Source: JAOABP01 sp964590395 (GTDB lineage: Bacteria > Hydrothermota > Tepidihabitantia > Tepidihabitantales > Tepidihabitantaceae). From it: a stretch of DNA of 47,078 nt. The stretch covers positions 1 through 47,078 of the forward strand of contig CAZPVT010000028.1 of NCBI GenBank assembly GCA_964590395.1, read 5' to 3'. This document shows, piece by piece, positions 16,740-25,996 of the stretch (position 1 is its first letter; every line of letters starts with the position of its first letter). A model generated the notes under the pieces. It was not told the origin of the DNA and did no database searches. It was given only the letters and a program-made list of their open reading frames with translations. Position numbers and translations under genes: made by a program.

Positions 16740-18233
16740 TTAATGGATCAGCCGGATAGGAACAACTCTTAAATTACCTTCTATCCGTAGAAAATAGACC
16801 CCGGAAGTTAACCGGTCAAGCCGGTTTTCGCCGGGTAACAGGCGGCAAATGATCCTGCCGGTCGGATCAATAACTGTTGCCGGACGATTGACCGAAACCA
16901 CCCGGTTGCGTAGCAGGACCGAAGAAGTAAACCGCGGTAAGACGGGAAAAGGAGCTTCGGTAATCGGTACCGAGAAACGTGGTTTCAGCATTCCATCACC
17001 GATCAAGCACATCCCATAGAACCAAGAGCGTTCCCAAGGATCAAACCCGTTCTGCGCTTGGCCAGCAAACCACTGCTGAAATGCCAGAGCAAGGGGCATA
17101 CCGTTACTCAAAGGTAGGTAGAAACTCTGAAAATCAAGCATGGAACCGGTTTTGGTGGAACCAATCGCACCAAGTCCGCTGGTAGTTTGAAAAACATACC
17201 TACCACCGCAGTAACCGGATTCAATGAACCGAACATTGGAGCAGGCAAACAGGTTGTAAAAACAGATTTCCGGGTTGATTCCGGGAATCCATGTAGCGTA
17301 AAACCAGTCCCAACTATCACCTTGGGCAAATTTCATCGCATGCCCACCAGGCCAAGAATGGGCGCAAAGTTGTAGCCACTGGTAAACCGCGGTGTCAATT
17401 CTGGGACGATAGTCAAGTATCCGGGTCTGCTCAGGCTCAGATATAAACACCCGTTCCGGATAGAGATAACCGACGCAAGAATCCCATTCCCATGCCCAAG
17501 GAATCCAGTCGTCATCAATATAGGTTAGAGCGCGATCCGAGACTTGCAGATTGCCGGTACGATAGGAATGACAGCGGGAAAGATACTGCTGGATCAAACT
17601 GATCTGATGACTAATGGTTGAAGTATATATTCGTGAGATGCCAATCTCAGGCTCAAAATCGCCATAATGGACATCATAAATTCCGTCCGAACCAAAAACG
17701 AGCGAATCCAGCGTATCCAGCCGGACCAAAGTATCAAGCCAGATACCATCCAGGTCCATCAGATATAGATCACAGGGAAATTCCTCATAACCTTCGTCTG
17801 GATCACGCTGATGGTTGTTATTCCAGTCATCGATCATCTGAAACCAAGCTACGGGCAAATTCCCAATAAGAATGGCTGAGATCAGATTAGCTTGTTCGTA
17901 CTCCCTTTGTAGGAAAGCACGCAAGGACTCACAACTGGTGCCGGTAATCGCATAAAGACCGACGTCATAACCTTCATTTTGGATGTCGGTGAACATGGTG
18001 TCCAAAAATGGCGTCAGCGCCGACACTAACGAATCCTGAACGAGAATATCAACCCGCCGGTCAAACCCGTCGTAAACAGTCCTTAACTGCCTGACCTGCC
18101 AGCCCGCATTAACAGACAAACCCTTTTGCCACTCTTGAAAAGTGGTTGGTTTTGACGAATCTGGACTTAACCAGCGCAGAACCGTAATGTCCGGTGGTGC
18201 AGCAACTAAAAGAAAACTCAAAATAAGGTTCAC
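16740..18233 (-). CDS. gingipain-like C25-family secreted protein with C-terminal sorting-like domain
   Basis: About 497 residues. After a short hydrophobic N-terminus, residues about 75-400 resemble the caspase-like gingipain (C25) fold. The putative catalytic His is in QLCAHSWPGGH and the catalytic Cys in FACSNVRF, in the expected order. The last 80 residues form a beta-rich domain ending in a secretion/sorting-like pattern (TVIDPTGRIICRL, GVYFLRIEG), as in type IX-secreted proteins. GTG 18233 is preferred to TTG 18239 because it falls 6 nt after a -10 box. Activity is inferred; the family includes inactive members. Divergent from the PKD-like gene. Confidence 0.65.
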   Translation of the reverse strand: MNLILSFLLVAAPPDITVLRWLSPDSSKPTTFQEWQKGLSVNAGWQVRQLRTVYDGFDRRVDILVQDSLVSALTPFLDTMFTDIQNEGYDVGLYAITGTSCESLRAFLQREYEQANLISAILIGNLPVAWFQMIDDWNNNHQRDPDEGYEEFPCDLYLMDLDGIWLDTLVRLDTLDSLVFGSDGIYDVHYGDFEPEIGISRIYTSTISHQISLIQQYLSRCHSYRTGNLQVSDRALTYIDDDWIPWAWEWDSCVGYLYPERVFISEPEQTRILDYRPRIDTAVYQWLQLCAHSWPGGHAMKFAQGDSWDWFYATWIPGINPEICFYNLFACSNVRFIESGYCGGRYVFQTTSGLGAIGSTKTGSMLDFQSFYLPLSNGMPLALAFQQWFAGQAQNGFDPWERSWFYGMCLIGDGMLKPRFSVPITEAPFPVLPRFTSSVLLRNRVVSVNRPATVIDPTGRIICRLLPGENRLDRLTSGVYFLRIEGNLRVVPIRLIH

Positions 18234-18239
18234 TGCCAA

Positions 18240-18267
18240 AACATAGCAAAAAAACTATAAAGGTCAA
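18240..18267 (-). promoter_or_regulatory. promoter of C25-like gene, predicted leaderless
   Basis: On the minus strand, TTGACC (18267-18262), 16-bp spacer, TATGTT (18245-18240), then 6 nt to GTG at 18233. Confidence 0.5.
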
Positions 18268-18348
18268 ATAGTGAGCGACGGCGATCATTAAAACACCATC
18301 AATCGATATTGACTTACACCAATTTATCAATACGCTAATTGGTAAACT

Positions 18349-19755
18349 ATGCGCTGGACTGGCGACCTCTCGTCCCTACTACTTCTGCCGGCACTGGCGG
18401 TTGCTCTTAACTTCTGTTACTGCCAACGTGAAAAACCGCCCCGAACCCCGATTATCGGCGGACCGAGTTTTGGTCAGCCCAATGAAACCCTTGCCTTCTG
18501 GGGAAAAACTACCGACCCCAACCGTGACAACATCTCCTATATATTTAACTGGGGAGACGGAACCGAACCGGAAAAAAGCGCTGAAATCCGCAGTTTAGAC
18601 ACGATATTTATGCGCCACTGCTACACCGACACCGGAGTTTATTACCTTACTGTTCAAGCCCAAGATGAAAAAGGCAACAAATCAGAAATATCTGCACCTT
18701 TAGGCATAAACATCAACTTCTACGGGCCGATAACACCCCAAAAACCCTCTGGGCCAACTCTTGCCTATCCTGACACACCGCTCGTATTCACCACCACCGC
18801 CACGCACCGATTTTCAGAGAGCGTCGCGGTCCAATTTGATTTCGGCGATACAACAAGCAACTGGTCCAGCTACTTTCCATCTGGGGAGACGGCCTCGATG
18901 ACCCACACCTATCGCACGCGCGGCAATTTTCTCGTCCGCACCCGGGCAAAAGACAGAAAAGGTAACCAAAGTCCCTGGTCCGAACCCGCTCTAATCCTCA
19001 TTGACTTCCCACCATTTAGCGCCCCTACCAACTTACGGCTCTCTGCCCATCTCGGGGTGCAGGTTAACCTGCGCTGGAACAAAAACCGCAACCACGACTC
19101 CGTGCTCTATGGCATCTGGTTTCGTACCCAAGACTCAACTCTATTCCGCCTCATTGCCATCACCCTGAGTACCCATTATATCCACGACCCATTATCTACC
19201 ACTGGTGAATACACCCTCTCTGCTCGATTTCGGGATAAAGAAATCTTCGCTACTGAGACGCTCTCCACCATTCCTGTCTTCTCAGAAACGCTCCTTATCA
19301 CCGAACTCAATGCCCAAGGTCCGGCTGGCTATGGCTGGGACAGCGTTACCTTCCAAGCAAAAGCGCTCTCCATGCGTGACACCGCCTCAGCCCGAATCTG
19401 TGCTGTTTACCTCACCAATTTCTCTCTCGAATCCTTAAATCTGCCTTATTATCTTACCAGCGCTCACCTCGCCCCAACCGATCCGGGCAACGTTACCCCC
19501 CCTGCATCTTGGCGCAGCACCTATCTGTTAGATTTCACCGGTAATATCCACTCACCGCTCCCAGAATTTGACCCACTGGTTTATCGCGACCGTGTGTCAC
19601 TCCACGCCCAGCGCACCGACATCGCCTTATATCTCCCCCAAGGCAACTACGCCCTGCTCAGCACCTTCCCTGACAACCACCCAAAAACGAAGCTCATCTC
19701 CTGGTATCAACGCATTCCCAATTTAAGACTGATCTCTCCATCTGCCAAACCGTGA
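18349..19755 (+). CDS. secreted PKD/fibronectin-like domain protein
   Basis: A 468-residue exported protein. The N-terminus has a hydrophobic signal (LLLLPALAVAL) followed by Cys residues (FCYC), compatible with a lipoprotein. Two PKD-like beta-sandwich domains are suggested by FNWGDGT (about 65) with a following HCYTDTGVYYLTV, and by FDFGDTT (about 165) with HTYRTRGNFLVRT. A fibronectin III-like domain follows (about 225-310, PTNLRLS to YTLSARF). The last 150 residues are unassigned. Likely cell-surface; binding partner unknown. Its TGA overlaps the start of the GreA-like gene, so the two are coupled. TTGACT at 18309 with TACGCT at 18331 is a possible promoter. Confidence 0.6.
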   Translation: MRWTGDLSSLLLLPALAVALNFCYCQREKPPRTPIIGGPSFGQPNETLAFWGKTTDPNRDNISYIFNWGDGTEPEKSAEIRSLDTIFMRHCYTDTGVYYLTVQAQDEKGNKSEISAPLGININFYGPITPQKPSGPTLAYPDTPLVFTTTATHRFSESVAVQFDFGDTTSNWSSYFPSGETASMTHTYRTRGNFLVRTRAKDRKGNQSPWSEPALILIDFPPFSAPTNLRLSAHLGVQVNLRWNKNRNHDSVLYGIWFRTQDSTLFRLIAITLSTHYIHDPLSTTGEYTLSARFRDKEIFATETLSTIPVFSETLLITELNAQGPAGYGWDSVTFQAKALSMRDTASARICAVYLTNFSLESLNLPYYLTSAHLAPTDPGNVTPPASWRSTYLLDFTGNIHSPLPEFDPLVYRDRVSLHAQRTDIALYLPQGNYALLSTFPDNHPKTKLISWYQRIPNLRLISPSAKP

Positions 19756-21668
19756 TGAGCCAAGACCTAATCAAACTCTTTCGCTCCCAACTGGGCAACA
19801 AACGCTACGACGAACTGGAAACCACCTGGTTAGAACTGCTGGCGTCAGACCTCCCCTTCAATGAACTTATGAACCTGGCGGAACTGGCAATAAGATGGGC
19901 ACCCAAAGAACGGACTGTTACTTTACTTTGGGTTCTTGCTGACTTCTGTGCGGAAAATAATCGATTTGCTGAGGAAATGGTTGCTTTACGCCGTCTTGTC
20001 CAACTGAATCCGGATGACGAAAAACTACCCAAAGCGCTAACCCGTGCCTTACACAACCTATATCCTGACGAAGCCCTGCTGGAGAAAATCCTCCCAAAAT
20101 CGGGTTTAGGTTATGGTGAACCGCTTGCCTCTGCCTTGACCAAATTTGACACCTACTGTCAACTCCTGCCGGGCAAAATGGTCTACGACGTCCAGCGCGG
20201 TCCTGGCACTATTAAGCATCTTGACCTTCTCCTTGACCGGGTTACGATTGCTTTTGACCAAGGCGCAACCATCACCATTGACCTTCCAACCGCCAGTAAA
20301 CAACTTCAACCACTGAGTCCGGACGGCTTCTTCGGACTGCTAAAAAACTCCCCGGCGAAAATCCAGGAACTGGCGCGCCAGGAACCAGGTAAATTAGTGC
20401 TCATTTATCTAAAGGACATCAACCAACCTGTTACCGCTCAGCAGATTAAATCAGCACTCGAATCGATCATCGGTAAAGACGAATATGCCCAATTTTGGGA
20501 AAAGGCAAAAAAGGAGTTAACAAACGAACCTCATATCACCATCACTCCAGGTGCAAACCGAGCCTATCGTTACCTTGACCAACCCCAGCAAAAACCGCCC
20601 ACCACGGTCAAACAAAAAACCAAATCCCGTGCCGAATCGGCTTTATCATCAACGCAACTTGCCGACAAAACCAGCACTGAAATCATCAACCTGTTTCAAG
20701 AACTAAACTCCGTTTCAGAAAAAAAACAACTCCTTGACCGCTTAATCACGGAACGTCCTGACGACTGGCACAACATCTACACCGAACTTTTCCTGCTTGT
20801 CCCGGATCACCGCACCTGCATAACAATCCGGAAACGATTAATGAAGCAAAACCTGGATGCATTTCAGCAGTTAATCGAAACCATCCTCATCAACTACCGG
20901 AATTATCCTGATGCTCTGATTTACATCGCAGAGAGATTTGAAACCGTTCCCGCCCGTCAGCTCATTACTCGACTTCTGGACATTATTGAAACTGACCCCC
21001 AAAAAAATCGGCGCAGTACCGCTAAAAAAATCCTGACTGCCCAAACCTATCATCTGATCCGCAAAGCTCTAACTGAGATGGAACAAACCGAAGCCCTCCG
21101 TTTAAAAGAAAGAATCAAGGGTAGTCGAGTTTTAGAGCCATTTCATCAGGATGAAATCAACAACATAATCGCCCAGAAATTCACGCAATTAAACCAACCC
21201 CATCCATCGGAGGTAATTTACAACACCTACGAAGGAATTGAGCAGGCAAAACAACAACTTCAACACTTAACTCAGGTGGAACTGCCCAAATCTGCCGAAG
21301 AGATTGCCCGTGCCCGGGCTTTCGGTGACCTTTCAGAAAACTACGAATATAAAGCCGCCAAAGAGAAACAGGCACGATTGATGCAACAGATTAACCAACT
21401 ACAATCCCAACTCAGCCGAGCCCAACCAATTGATCCATTTAAAATCGACACTTCACAGGTAAATGTCGGCTGTCAGGTAGAACTTACAGGTGAAGACGGA
21501 GATACCTATCTCTACTCCATCCTCGGTCCCTGGGATGCAAAATACGAACAGGGCATAATCTCCTACCTCTCACCTTTTGCCCAGCAACTCCTGGGCAAAA
21601 AGACTGGAGAAACGGTCAAAATGGGGGACCGGGAATTAAAAATCACAAAAATCACCAGGGCATCATAA
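19755..21668 (+). CDS. GreA/GreB-family transcription factor with long N-terminal helical extension
   Basis: About 637 residues. Only the last 160 residues are GreA-like: a coiled coil with the acidic-tip motif GDLSENYEY, then the FKBP-like C-terminal domain (GCQVELTGEDG, LLGKKTGETVKM). GreA stimulates transcript cleavage by backtracked RNA polymerase. The first roughly 470 residues are mostly helical, with TPR-like character in the first 120 and a charged linker near 270-310. Single-domain GreA is about 160 residues, so this is an extended form; long GreA proteins are also known in Chlamydia. ATG 19755 overlaps the upstream TGA (GTG 19752 is an alternative). The gene lies upstream of the Sua5-like gene by 9 nt. 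Confidence 0.85.
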   Translation: MSQDLIKLFRSQLGNKRYDELETTWLELLASDLPFNELMNLAELAIRWAPKERTVTLLWVLADFCAENNRFAEEMVALRRLVQLNPDDEKLPKALTRALHNLYPDEALLEKILPKSGLGYGEPLASALTKFDTYCQLLPGKMVYDVQRGPGTIKHLDLLLDRVTIAFDQGATITIDLPTASKQLQPLSPDGFFGLLKNSPAKIQELARQEPGKLVLIYLKDINQPVTAQQIKSALESIIGKDEYAQFWEKAKKELTNEPHITITPGANRAYRYLDQPQQKPPTTVKQKTKSRAESALSSTQLADKTSTEIINLFQELNSVSEKKQLLDRLITERPDDWHNIYTELFLLVPDHRTCITIRKRLMKQNLDAFQQLIETILINYRNYPDALIYIAERFETVPARQLITRLLDIIETDPQKNRRSTAKKILTAQTYHLIRKALTEMEQTEALRLKERIKGSRVLEPFHQDEINNIIAQKFTQLNQPHPSEVIYNTYEGIEQAKQQLQHLTQVELPKSAEEIARARAFGDLSENYEYKAAKEKQARLMQQINQLQSQLSRAQPIDPFKIDTSQVNVGCQVELTGEDGDTYLYSILGPWDAKYEQGIISYLSPFAQQLLGKKTGETVKMGDRELKITKITRAS

Positions 21669-21677
21669 ATCCCAAAT

Positions 21678-22310
21678 ATGGCGCAGATCATATCACCTCA
21701 AGAACACCACCTTAACTTAATCACCGACACCTTAAGAAACGGTGGTATAATTATCTTTCCCACTGAAACCGTCTACGGTATCGGAGTTGACTACCGACAG
21801 ATCAGCGCCGTGGAAAGGCTATTTCGGATTAAGTCCCGCCCGTTTAATATGCCCTTTCTACTGCACTGCGCAGATATCACGCAGGTAAGAATGGCAGTAA
21901 GAGAACTTCCCGCGATTGCCGAAAAGTTGTTTAACCAGTTCTTACCCGGCCCACTTGCCCTGATTCTCTATCGCTCTAAAACTGTGCCTGACATCATCAC
22001 GGCGGGCACCGAAAAGGCGGGGATAAGGGTTGTTGCCAATGAGTTCTTCATCCGGATTGCAAAAGAACTCAACGTCCCTCTTGCCGGCACAAGTGCCAAC
22101 ATCAGCGGTGAACCCGCTACCAACAATTTTGCCCAGATCTCATCCTTAATTATCAATCAGTGCGATATCGCCATTGATGCGGGCATCACCGGCAGCGGCA
22201 AACCATCAACGATCATCGATCTAACCAGTTCACCGCCCCGTCTAATCCGGCAGGGAGAAATCAGTCGCGATGCGATCGAACATGCAATCAACTTTGAGTT
22301 GGCAGAATAA
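21678..22310 (+). CDS. tsaC: L-threonylcarbamoyladenylate synthase (YrdC/Sua5 family)
   Basis: A 210-residue YrdC-domain enzyme making threonylcarbamoyl-AMP from Thr, bicarbonate and ATP, the first step of t6A modification of tRNA position 37. Visible signatures: GGIIIFPTETVYGIG near the N-terminus, RIKSRPFNMP (the KxR substrate-binding segment), PGPLALIL, and AGTSANISGEPA. Length fits the short TsaC/YwlC type without the Sua5 C-terminal domain. It lies 9 nt after the GreA-like gene and converges with the Wzi-like gene 12 nt away. Confidence 0.93.
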   Translation: MAQIISPQEHHLNLITDTLRNGGIIIFPTETVYGIGVDYRQISAVERLFRIKSRPFNMPFLLHCADITQVRMAVRELPAIAEKLFNQFLPGPLALILYRSKTVPDIITAGTEKAGIRVVANEFFIRIAKELNVPLAGTSANISGEPATNNFAQISSLIINQCDIAIDAGITGSGKPSTIIDLTSSPPRLIRQGEISRDAIEHAINFELAE

Positions 22311-22322
22311 GATTCTCCGCAG

Positions 22323-23867
22323 TTAATACCGGTACTCTAACTTAATCAAAAACTCTGGCGTGGTGCGCTTCTCGCCAATCTTACCATCCTTATTCTGGCA
22401 GAAAGCCAGGGCAAACCAGGCGTTAATATAAAGGTCAGGCAAAGGTGTAATCTCCAGCTCGGGGCCAAAACGAGAACACCTTTCCACCTCCTCCAGCAGT
22501 TCGCCAGTTTCATAATCATACCCTCGAGCCGGAAAACTGTAGTACTTCTTTATAAAAATACTGTCAGCAACATCGTAAGAAAGTCTTTCATAATCACCTC
22601 GGTTGTAATACCCGCGTCGGGTGTAATCACCCCAGACCGATAAACCCAACCAACTCACTGGCGAGAACCGCAACCTTGCCCACAGTTGGTCCGCATCCGG
22701 ACCGATCTGATGTCCTAAAGGCACAGAGAAGTTCTCAAACATTATATCCCTCAGGCGATGGTAATAGGTAAACGGAGTGATCCCGGTATATTCAATCCGT
22801 AAGTCCAGCGGCCGGGGGGGCAAAAAGAGAAAACCAAACTGCCATCCAACACAATTGGGCGATTGCTTACGGGTATTGAACTCATAATTATCCAACAGCA
22901 GTTGCGCATATAACTTACTTCGTGGCAGGTAAACCACCGCATCACCACCTACCAGCAGATTATCATCATGGCCGGAATTAGCCTCGGAAAAATAGAGTGG
23001 TAAAAGCGGATTAATAAAACCGCCGAAATCCCTGGCTGACTCCCAAGTATAGACATTAAACATCGCCGCACCGAGCACCAGCCGTTTCACGAGCAAAACC
23101 TCCAGTCGCTGCGCAGAAAGAAACCGATGCCTTTCATTCCAGCGCGAGAGCAGGGCGGTAAAACTGACAAACTTCACATTCCGGCCGGTTACCGTAAACT
23201 GAATCTGATCCAGCGCTGGTGCCTGATCAGAAAGCATCACCGATGAGAGATAGCCTGGTCCCCAATACCACTCATCCCGTCCTAACTCCAGCCTGAGCCA
23301 GGGCAGTTTAAACCCGAAATACGCCCGCTCCATCTCCCATAATATCCGGTCCTGCCAGCTGACAACCCTCGTTTTAGGATTATGCCAGCCCGAAGAGTCT
23401 AACACCCTACCCTGCTTCGGATTCAAAAGGATCATCTCGATTCGTTCGTAGCAGAAAAAACGGTCCGCGGGTGTATTTAATACTTTCATCCCGAGCGAAA
23501 CCCGCTGCGCCCCATTTTCCACCCAACCCCGGCTAAACGGCTCAAACCAGATTCTGCTCTCCGGCAGATCAAACTCCAATGCCATTTTCTTCTCTGTCAA
23601 CTCCCGGTGTAATCGGTTAAGTGCTGACCTTTGGGCAGGATTCAAATACCGCCCCTGAGCCGCTGATTCCGCCTCCCGTAAAAATCTCAAAAACTCATCT
23701 TTTGTCCAGGGCTTGCTGGTTGAAGGTAAAGACCGAATCAGACCCGCGGTCTTCAGTAGATCAACATCCTCATAAAGCCTTGAATCGGTTGGAATGTAGT
23801 ATTGGGAACCGTGGCCAATGATCAGCCCGCTTAAAATGAAAAAGATAAACTTCAGCCGGCTAATCAT
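22323..23867 (-). CDS. Wzi-like capsule assembly / outer-membrane beta-barrel protein
   Basis: A 514-residue exported protein with an N-terminal signal peptide (FIFFILSGLIIG). Early residues (PTDSRLYEDVDLLKTAGLI) form the short periplasmic part common in this group. The rest is beta-barrel-like with alternating aromatics, LELGRDEWYWGPGYLSS as in Wzi-type proteins, and a C-terminal strand ending in an aromatic (LIKLEYRY). Wzi proteins anchor capsular polysaccharide at the outer membrane; here the substrate is unknown and no capsule genes are nearby. It ends the minus-strand run that starts with the MazG-like gene, 20 nt after the preceding gene. Confidence 0.7.
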   Translation of the reverse strand: MISRLKFIFFILSGLIIGHGSQYYIPTDSRLYEDVDLLKTAGLIRSLPSTSKPWTKDEFLRFLREAESAAQGRYLNPAQRSALNRLHRELTEKKMALEFDLPESRIWFEPFSRGWVENGAQRVSLGMKVLNTPADRFFCYERIEMILLNPKQGRVLDSSGWHNPKTRVVSWQDRILWEMERAYFGFKLPWLRLELGRDEWYWGPGYLSSVMLSDQAPALDQIQFTVTGRNVKFVSFTALLSRWNERHRFLSAQRLEVLLVKRLVLGAAMFNVYTWESARDFGGFINPLLPLYFSEANSGHDDNLLVGGDAVVYLPRSKLYAQLLLDNYEFNTRKQSPNCVGWQFGFLFLPPRPLDLRIEYTGITPFTYYHRLRDIMFENFSVPLGHQIGPDADQLWARLRFSPVSWLGLSVWGDYTRRGYYNRGDYERLSYDVADSIFIKKYYSFPARGYDYETGELLEEVERCSRFGPELEITPLPDLYINAWFALAFCQNKDGKIGEKRTTPEFLIKLEYRY

Positions 23868-23887
23868 ATTCTCACTTTTTTGAGTGC

Positions 23888-24517
23888 CTACTTTATTACC
23901 CCAAGCCAGTCACGAAGCAGAAATTGAAACCTGCCGATCAATAGCGACATCCGTGCCATCACCGTATACCCGAACGAGGCACCAAAACCGATCATTAAAA
24001 ATACGATGCCGGTTTCAGAAGCGATCTTCAATGCCCCCTTGTGCTCCTGCGAAAAGAAGAAATAAAGCACGGAACAGATCACGCCAACAAACGAAATCAA
24101 CGCCCAGAGAAAGACATCCCAGCGGGCAAGTACCGCGGGCGTCAAAAGCGTTCCCTGAATCTGCTTGAGGATATTAGTCTGAAAATAAGCGGGAATCGCT
24201 ACACCCGATGCCCAACCCAGGACAAACCCCATCGGCAACCGGATAAACCAGGATACCTTAGGTATGAAACGGCAGAAGTAGCACAACCCAAGAACAAACG
24301 GAATAATATAGAGCAGTTTACCCTGCCGGAAGAGCGGTGTGATTAGGTCCGGATAAACCGAGTTATACCAAGTAAGTGCGATAGTATAACCTACCGAGAC
24401 GCCAACAAAAAGATGCTCGCAGAACTTGTAAAACGGATTGTCCTTCCAGAGAAAGGAAAAAATCCCAAAGGTTAAAATCACCGCTACCCAAGTCCAGATG
24501 TCAGTTGAAATATGCAT
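23888..24517 (-). CDS. polytopic membrane protein, unknown function
   Basis: A 209-residue membrane protein with about six predicted helices; little soluble sequence. The start at ATG 24517 follows AAGGAGGT by 3 nt and lies 1 nt after the stop of the preceding gene, so I prefer it to the upstream start at 24544. The N-terminal phrase DIWTWVAVILTFGIFSFLWKDNPFYKF is characteristic, with HLFVGVSVGY following. The family is unknown to me. It is part of a tightly packed set of four membrane proteins. Confidence 0.75.
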   Translation of the reverse strand: MHISTDIWTWVAVILTFGIFSFLWKDNPFYKFCEHLFVGVSVGYTIALTWYNSVYPDLITPLFRQGKLLYIIPFVLGLCYFCRFIPKVSWFIRLPMGFVLGWASGVAIPAYFQTNILKQIQGTLLTPAVLARWDVFLWALISFVGVICSVLYFFFSQEHKGALKIASETGIVFLMIGFGASFGYTVMARMSLLIGRFQFLLRDWLGVIK

Positions 24518-24518
24518 T

Positions 24519-25361
24519 TTACCTCCTTCTCTTTCTGGTGGCAAAAAACGCTAAATTGCCGATGAGCACCAGCGCAATAATGACAAGATGGGCTAACGAC
24601 TGGGAGTCCATCGCTGCCACTGCGGGCATATATGCCTTACTGTAACCATTCTTCTGAATCAACACCTCGTACTCTGCTGCTCCCTTCATTCCTGCCAGTA
24701 AGCCGGTCAATTGACCGGTCTGAAGATAAGGATAGGCATCCGCTGCCGAAACCGCGGTTACTCCTGCTCCTACTTTCATTCCATACCTTGATTGGGCATA
24801 AAGCAGCCAGTCACTAAATCCGGGTGTGCCAGCCGAAATTGCCACCATAAATGGAATATCTCTTAACCTCGTAACCTCCTGCATCACCGGCAGTGAATCC
24901 AGTGGATGGCCATAATAATCTACCGGGAAAACATTTTTGATATTCTCGCCCATTCCTAAGATCACCGCATCCACTCCTGCTTTCCAGCCTAAATAAACCA
25001 CATCCTCACCATACTTTTTCCCGTATTCCGGCGGAATCTCGGTTACCGCCTTATCCGCTAATCCGGCACCGGTGATCCATAAACCGCACAAAAGAACCTT
25101 CACATCCCGGGCAAAACAGTGGCGCATCAATGCAACCAGCATCGGATAAAGTTCTGGCATCGACGCCGGATCAAAATCGATCGAAATTAACAACACCTCT
25201 CCCGGCGGAATCGCATCAACCGCATCAAACACCGCTTTGGCTCTGGGACCAGAACTGACCCCCAAACCCAACGGTTTGAGTAAAGGGAAAAGTACCAAAA
25301 TCGCCATCACGATGAAAATGATCTTGCGGTCAATTTTCAACAGTTTTTCTAAGATGCTCAT
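24519..25361 (-). CDS. membrane-anchored protein of unknown function
   Basis: A 280-residue protein with an N-terminal helix (about 14-32), a soluble alpha/beta domain of about 200 residues and a C-terminal helix (about 256-273) followed by RKRRR. The soluble domain contains GEVLLISIDFDPASMPEL, an MLVALMRHCFARDVKVLL pattern and PVDYYGHPLDSLPVM, giving a Rossmann-like look without a recognisable nucleotide motif. Start and stop overlap neighbours (ATGA overlap with the gene upstream). Topology suggests the domain faces one side of the membrane between two anchors. Function unknown. Confidence 0.75.
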   Translation of the reverse strand: MSILEKLLKIDRKIIFIVMAILVLFPLLKPLGLGVSSGPRAKAVFDAVDAIPPGEVLLISIDFDPASMPELYPMLVALMRHCFARDVKVLLCGLWITGAGLADKAVTEIPPEYGKKYGEDVVYLGWKAGVDAVILGMGENIKNVFPVDYYGHPLDSLPVMQEVTRLRDIPFMVAISAGTPGFSDWLLYAQSRYGMKVGAGVTAVSAADAYPYLQTGQLTGLLAGMKGAAEYEVLIQKNGYSKAYMPAVAAMDSQSLAHLVIIALVLIGNLAFFATRKRRR

Positions 25362-25987
25362 CCCTTGCCTCCTCCCAGCCAGCCACGTTCAATACCCAGT
25401 ATTACCTTTAGTGAGGTAGCGATTGCTCCCAATGCCACCCCGAAAAGAATCGCCCGTTTGGCTGCCATATTCGGCACTGAAAGGATCCACTCTGCAACCT
25501 CAGGAAGTCTGCCCCAGATTGCCGAGCCCACCGGCACCATACCCAACATCACGATGAATGCTGCAATCAACAACAGTGCCGCCTCTTTGGTGCGTGCCCG
25601 GAATGCCCGATAAGCGGCTGATGCCATATAAAATGCCAATATCGCAAACATCGATGCATTAAGCGGCACCAGCATATTCTTGAACAGCACCTCTTGTAAT
25701 GGAGAACCCGGTTTTACGCCCCAACCCAATCCGATGACCGCGGTAACCACTAGTGCCACCATGGTAACGATTGAGTAACCCCAGCCCTGCCTTTTTCTTC
25801 TCAACCGGTCAAGGTGATAAAGGATCAGACTCCCGACCCCTAAGACCAGCGCAAAGGCTGAGACGATCCGGATCCATTTCGTTGTCAGATCATAAAAGGC
25901 GACAGATGCGGGATGTGGTACAAAAAACTGCACCATCATTAAAACTCCCATCCCTAAGCATATTGCCAATGGTATCGTCCTTCTCAT
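25358..25987 (-). CDS. polytopic membrane protein, unknown function
   Basis: A 209-residue integral membrane protein with about six hydrophobic segments. A strong ribosome-binding site (AAGGAGGGATA) precedes ATG 25987. It lies 9 nt after the DUF6754-like gene and overlaps the next gene by 4 nt. No family motif recognised. Context implies it forms a membrane complex with its three neighbours. Confidence 0.75.
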   Translation of the reverse strand: MRRTIPLAICLGMGVLMMVQFFVPHPASVAFYDLTTKWIRIVSAFALVLGVGSLILYHLDRLRRKRQGWGYSIVTMVALVVTAVIGLGWGVKPGSPLQEVLFKNMLVPLNASMFAILAFYMASAAYRAFRARTKEAALLLIAAFIVMLGMVPVGSAIWGRLPEVAEWILSVPNMAAKRAILFGVALGAIATSLKVILGIERGWLGGGKG

Positions 25988-25996
25988 TATCCCTCC

